From NCBI RefSeq assembly GCF_026344035.1, contig NZ_JAPKND010000005.1:1-64000 (forward strand): a DNA stretch of 64,000 nt, written 5' to 3'. The notes beneath the pieces were generated by a model. The model was not told the origin of the DNA. It made no database searches and worked only from the letters and a program-made list of their open reading frames with translations. Both the position numbers and the translations under genes were made by a program. Shown piece after piece: positions 62,291 to 64,000 of this stretch (its first letter is position 1; each line of letters starts with the position of its first letter). Source of the stretch: Alcaligenes endophyticus (lineage in GTDB: Bacteria; Pseudomonadota; Gammaproteobacteria; Burkholderiales; Burkholderiaceae_B).

Positions 62291-62455
62291 GTGGAAAAGA
62301 AAGATAAAGACCCAGTTAAAACAGAAACGGTTAGTACTAAACCTGCCATTAAGCAGCCACGCTGGCCTAATCAGGGTTCCCAGTCTGGGGTTAAAAGTGC
62401 TAAGTCTATTCATGGACGTATGCCCACTGGCAGAGGGGCCGCAAGAGGGCGTTAA
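62291..62455 (+). CDS. Small basic, Gly/Arg-tailed protein
   Basis: This 54-residue frame starts at GTG 62291. It is strongly basic, begins MEKKDKDPVKTETVSTK and ends GRMPTGRGAARGR. The composition looks intrinsically disordered and nucleic-acid binding. No family recognised. It overlaps another frame of 60 codons that has an unconvincing composition. It lies 195 bases after csp copy 2. Confidence 0.55.
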   Translation: MEKKDKDPVKTETVSTKPAIKQPRWPNQGSQSGVKSAKSIHGRMPTGRGAARGR

Positions 62456-62531
62456 GAGATAGCTGCACTCGCTACCTTTTATAAGCCAAACCCAGTCCGC
62501 TGGTGGGCTTTGAAAGTGGAAGCCTACAGTG

Positions 62532-62840
62532 CTAGAAAGGTAGCCCTGGAAAACGATCTTTCAATTGTTGAACGACCTCTTGGCGTGTTTTTACCATTCG
62601 TAGGGCGAAACGTTCATTGTCTTCAGTATGATGTTGTTCCGCTTCGAGCAAAGAAGATGTCGGGCTGCGACTGCCCAAGTTAAACTTTTCGTGAATCATC
62701 AAGGCCTTCACGCTTAAACTATTTACCCATACAGAACGGCAGCAAGCATGGTCTGCCAGAGGCGTGATGTAGGAAATAGCCAGCGCATTGAGTTTATTAG
62801 CTAGCGAGATTGCTAGCTTTTTCTATGAGTGTGAACTCAT
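62532..62840 (-). pseudogene. Small gene interrupted by an in-frame TAG near its start
   Basis: On the minus strand, ATG 62840 opens MSSHS and then TAG (62823-62825). The frame stays open for 96 more codons with protein-like composition: LNALAISYITPLADHACCRS, then SPTSSLLEAEQHHTEDNERF, and FPGLPF at the end. There is no other ATG before residue 40. Either an amber mutation has inactivated it or translation begins at a later GTG (62715 region). Not recognised as a family. Confidence 0.45.
62799..62822 (+). terminator. Terminator-like hairpin
   Basis: The stem AGCTAGC/GCTAGCT has a 6-base loop and five T. It overlaps the start of the interrupted minus-strand frame, so part of that frame may be structural rather than coding. 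Confidence 0.5.
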
Positions 62841-62971
62841 GCAGGCACTATGAGGCTTGATGGTAATGAAGTACAGGATTATTTTGTAACGATATTCTGA
62901 TCGTCTTTAATAATTAATTTTACTTATTATCGAAGTTTTATGAGGATCGCCGTTCGGCGCCATGTCCGTTT

Positions 62972-63100
62972 TTACAATGGACATGGTAATGTTATTTCTT
63001 CGTCTTTTTTCCTTTTTTGTTTTTTAGATTCGGGTGCTGGTATTTCCGTTGTTGTGGAATCTTGCGCCTTTTCGGGTTTATTTGGTTTTTTCTTCATCAT
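62972..63100 (-). CDS. Tiny Lys-rich disordered protein
   Basis: This 42-residue frame has AAAGGA seven bases before the ATG. The product is Lys- and Glu-rich (MMKKKPNKPEKAQ, ESKKQKRKKDEE) with one Cys near the end. The ribosome site and the clustering with similar tiny charged proteins support it. No family recognised. Confidence 0.5.
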   Translation of the reverse strand: MMKKKPNKPEKAQDSTTTEIPAPESKKQKRKKDEEITLPCPL

Positions 63101-63145
63101 GTATTTTCCTTTGAGGAAAGTCCAAGTTGAATGTAGACAGTGATC

Positions 63146-63385
63146 TTAGCGAAACATGAATGTGGTTTTTGCCTGAGGTTGAGGCAAGGGTTGTTCTGTT
63201 GGCTTATCTCCTATCGGAGGTATTTTCTGTTGGTTATCACTGTCTTCGTCGTCGATTTTTTCAATTTCTATGGGCCTTTTGTCTCTTGGGTCTTCTTTTT
63301 CCGGTATGGCCGTACTTTCCCCTAATTTATTCGGCAAGTTATTAGTGTTTTCTTGTTTAGGGTGATTTGGAAAGAAATTAGTCAT
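63146..63385 (-). CDS. Small acidic Pro-rich disordered protein
   Basis: This 79-residue protein has GGAG nine bases before the ATG. It is rich in Pro, Asp, Glu and Gln (EKEDPRDKRPIEIEKIDDED, later PTEQPLPQPQ), with no hydrophobic core, so it is probably disordered. No family recognised. It lies between another tiny charged gene and the Cys-rich paralogue on the same strand. Confidence 0.6.
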   Translation of the reverse strand: MTNFFPNHPKQENTNNLPNKLGESTAIPEKEDPRDKRPIEIEKIDDEDSDNQQKIPPIGDKPTEQPLPQPQAKTTFMFR

Positions 63386-63429
63386 TTAGATGCTCCGGAT
63401 GAGGGTGGACACTGTATAAGTCATTCAAA

Positions 63430-63756
63430 CTAATGGGATACTTTTTCTGCGATCGGATTTGTGATGTCCGATCCCCATAGACGAGGCAGGGGAACTAATT
63501 GATATGAGGCATATGAGTGAAATCGTTCAGGGTTTCCAGGCCATAATTTAAATCCTAAACAAGAACGCCATTTATCCGTTTGATGAAGCCAGTGCGTAGA
63601 GCAGACGGTGCAGCGATACAAGGTCTGAGATCCGTGTGTGCCTAAATCCTTGGTTTTAAAGACAGCCTGCATATCAGCATGTTTTACGGCGTGTGCTACC
63701 GACAAGGGCAACGAGGTGCATTGCGAGCATAGTGCTTCATGTTTGAGTATAGCCAT
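63430..63756 (-). CDS. Small Cys-rich zinc-ribbon-like protein, paralogue B
   Basis: This 108-residue paralogue of the protein at 22058 has CxxC pairs in ALCSQCTSLPLS and YRCTVCSTHWLHQ, then KWRSCLGFKLW. GGAG lies seven bases before ATG. Its C-terminal tail differs completely from paralogue A, so the conserved unit is the first 75 residues. Zinc binding is inferred. Confidence 0.72.
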   Translation of the reverse strand: MAILKHEALCSQCTSLPLSVAHAVKHADMQAVFKTKDLGTHGSQTLYRCTVCSTHWLHQTDKWRSCLGFKLWPGNPERFHSYASYQLVPLPRLWGSDITNPIAEKVSH

Positions 63757-63809
63757 TGGAATTCTCCGATGAACTGCACATAACTATTGTGTTAACGAGT
63801 CCAGGGTTA

Positions 63810-63834
63810 GGAGAACGCTGTGTTTGCGTTCTCC
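63810..63834 (-). terminator. Hairpin between two minus-strand small genes
   Basis: The perfect 9-base stem GGAGAACGC/GCGTTCTCC with a 7-base loop lies downstream of the gene entering from the right edge. It lacks a T tail, so termination is probable only. Confidence 0.5.
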
Positions 63835-63876
63835 GTCCCCGGGCAGTCCCGTATAAACAGGACCACCTCAATTCAC

Positions 63877-64000
63877 CTATTTATTGGTAGGTTTATTGTC
63901 TTCAGGCTTGTTGTCATGCGGCTTACTGCCTTTCTTTTCATCGTCGCGTTTTTGAGGTGTTGGCGTTTGGCCAGCAGGCGAGGTTGGATTAGAAGGTTGG
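63877..64000 (-). CDS. C-terminal part of a small charged Pro-rich protein (cut by window edge)
   Basis: The minus-strand frame is open from the window end to TAG at 63877. The visible 40 residues are rich in Pro, Lys, Asp and Asn (PAGQTPTPQKRDDEKKG, then NKPEDNKPTNK) and look disordered, like the neighbouring tiny genes. The start lies outside the window. Confidence 0.55.
   Translation of the reverse strand, partial: QPSNPTSPAGQTPTPQKRDDEKKGSKPHDNKPEDNKPTNK

Noticed and set aside
62280-62462. 60-codon plus-strand frame overlapping the small basic protein gene
   Set aside because: The frame starting at GTG 62291 has a coherent charged composition and its own start, while this one looks like a shadow.
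1-64000. CRISPR arrays, IS elements, rRNA operons, replication origin
   Set aside because: I looked for regularly spaced repeats, transposase motifs with terminal repeats, rRNA landmarks and DnaA-box clusters by eye and found none that could be supported.

Overview
The window reads as a chromosomal segment of a betaproteobacterium of the order Burkholderiales, probably close to Alcaligenaceae. This is inferred from the Bug-type (TctC-like) solute receptor, the paired IclR regulators with acyl-CoA genes, and the overall gene style. The species cannot be fixed from sequence reading alone. No rRNA, CRISPR array, intact IS element or replication origin was seen.

Bases 1 to about 6003 are the right end of a prophage: the 3' end of a tail-fibre gene, an insulated acyltransferase moron, and a lysis cassette (holin, SAR-type endolysin, i-spanin with a nested o-spanin). 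Two minus-strand cargo genes follow, one carrying PD-(D/E)xK-like nuclease motifs and one a membrane-anchored coiled coil. The prophage ends in a 3' fragment of a tRNA-Pro(GGG) gene that marks the attachment site.

Bases 6240-11330 are an AT-richer hydroxyproline/proline cluster: AGCS symporter, DadA-like dehydrogenase, proline racemase-family epimerase and a divergent PAS-AraC regulator. Bases 11345-19746 form an acyl-CoA catabolic cluster of unknown substrate (two acyl-CoA dehydrogenases, AcuI-like reductase, NDP-forming acyl-CoA ligase, orphan Bug receptor) with two tandem divergent IclR regulators.

Bases 19850-23100 hold small stress-type genes: lipoprotein, cold-shock protein, iron-permease-like and ferritin-like proteins, and a small Cys-rich protein. 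Bases 23439-31842 carry a cupin, malate:quinone oxidoreductase, cytochrome bd oxidase with an unusual extended CydX-like subunit, and a subtilisin-type autotransporter.

Bases 32267-52170 are the most coherent block, a C1 oxidation island. It holds a trimethylamine monooxygenase-like gene, a degenerate sigma54-type regulator, pqqABCDE, a complete convergent mxaFJGIRSACKL operon for Ca-type methanol dehydrogenase, and a glutathione-dependent formaldehyde dehydrogenase. Together these would oxidise methanol through formaldehyde to S-formylglutathione, with PQQ made next door. An identical 14-base element lies 65-110 bases upstream of both pqqA and mxaF, which suggests co-regulation. Hairpins follow pqqA, mxaF and mxaI, where expression levels would need to step down.

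Bases 52363-61591 hold a SulP transporter, small lipoproteins and a lipocalin, an OmpR/EnvZ-type two-component pair, a large lipoprotein and an arsRBC operon. Bases 61800-64000 repeat the cold-shock theme with a second csp unit. It shares its leader and terminator layout with the first and has a paralogue of the same Cys-rich protein downstream. The interval also contains several tiny charged, probably disordered proteins and one interrupted small gene.
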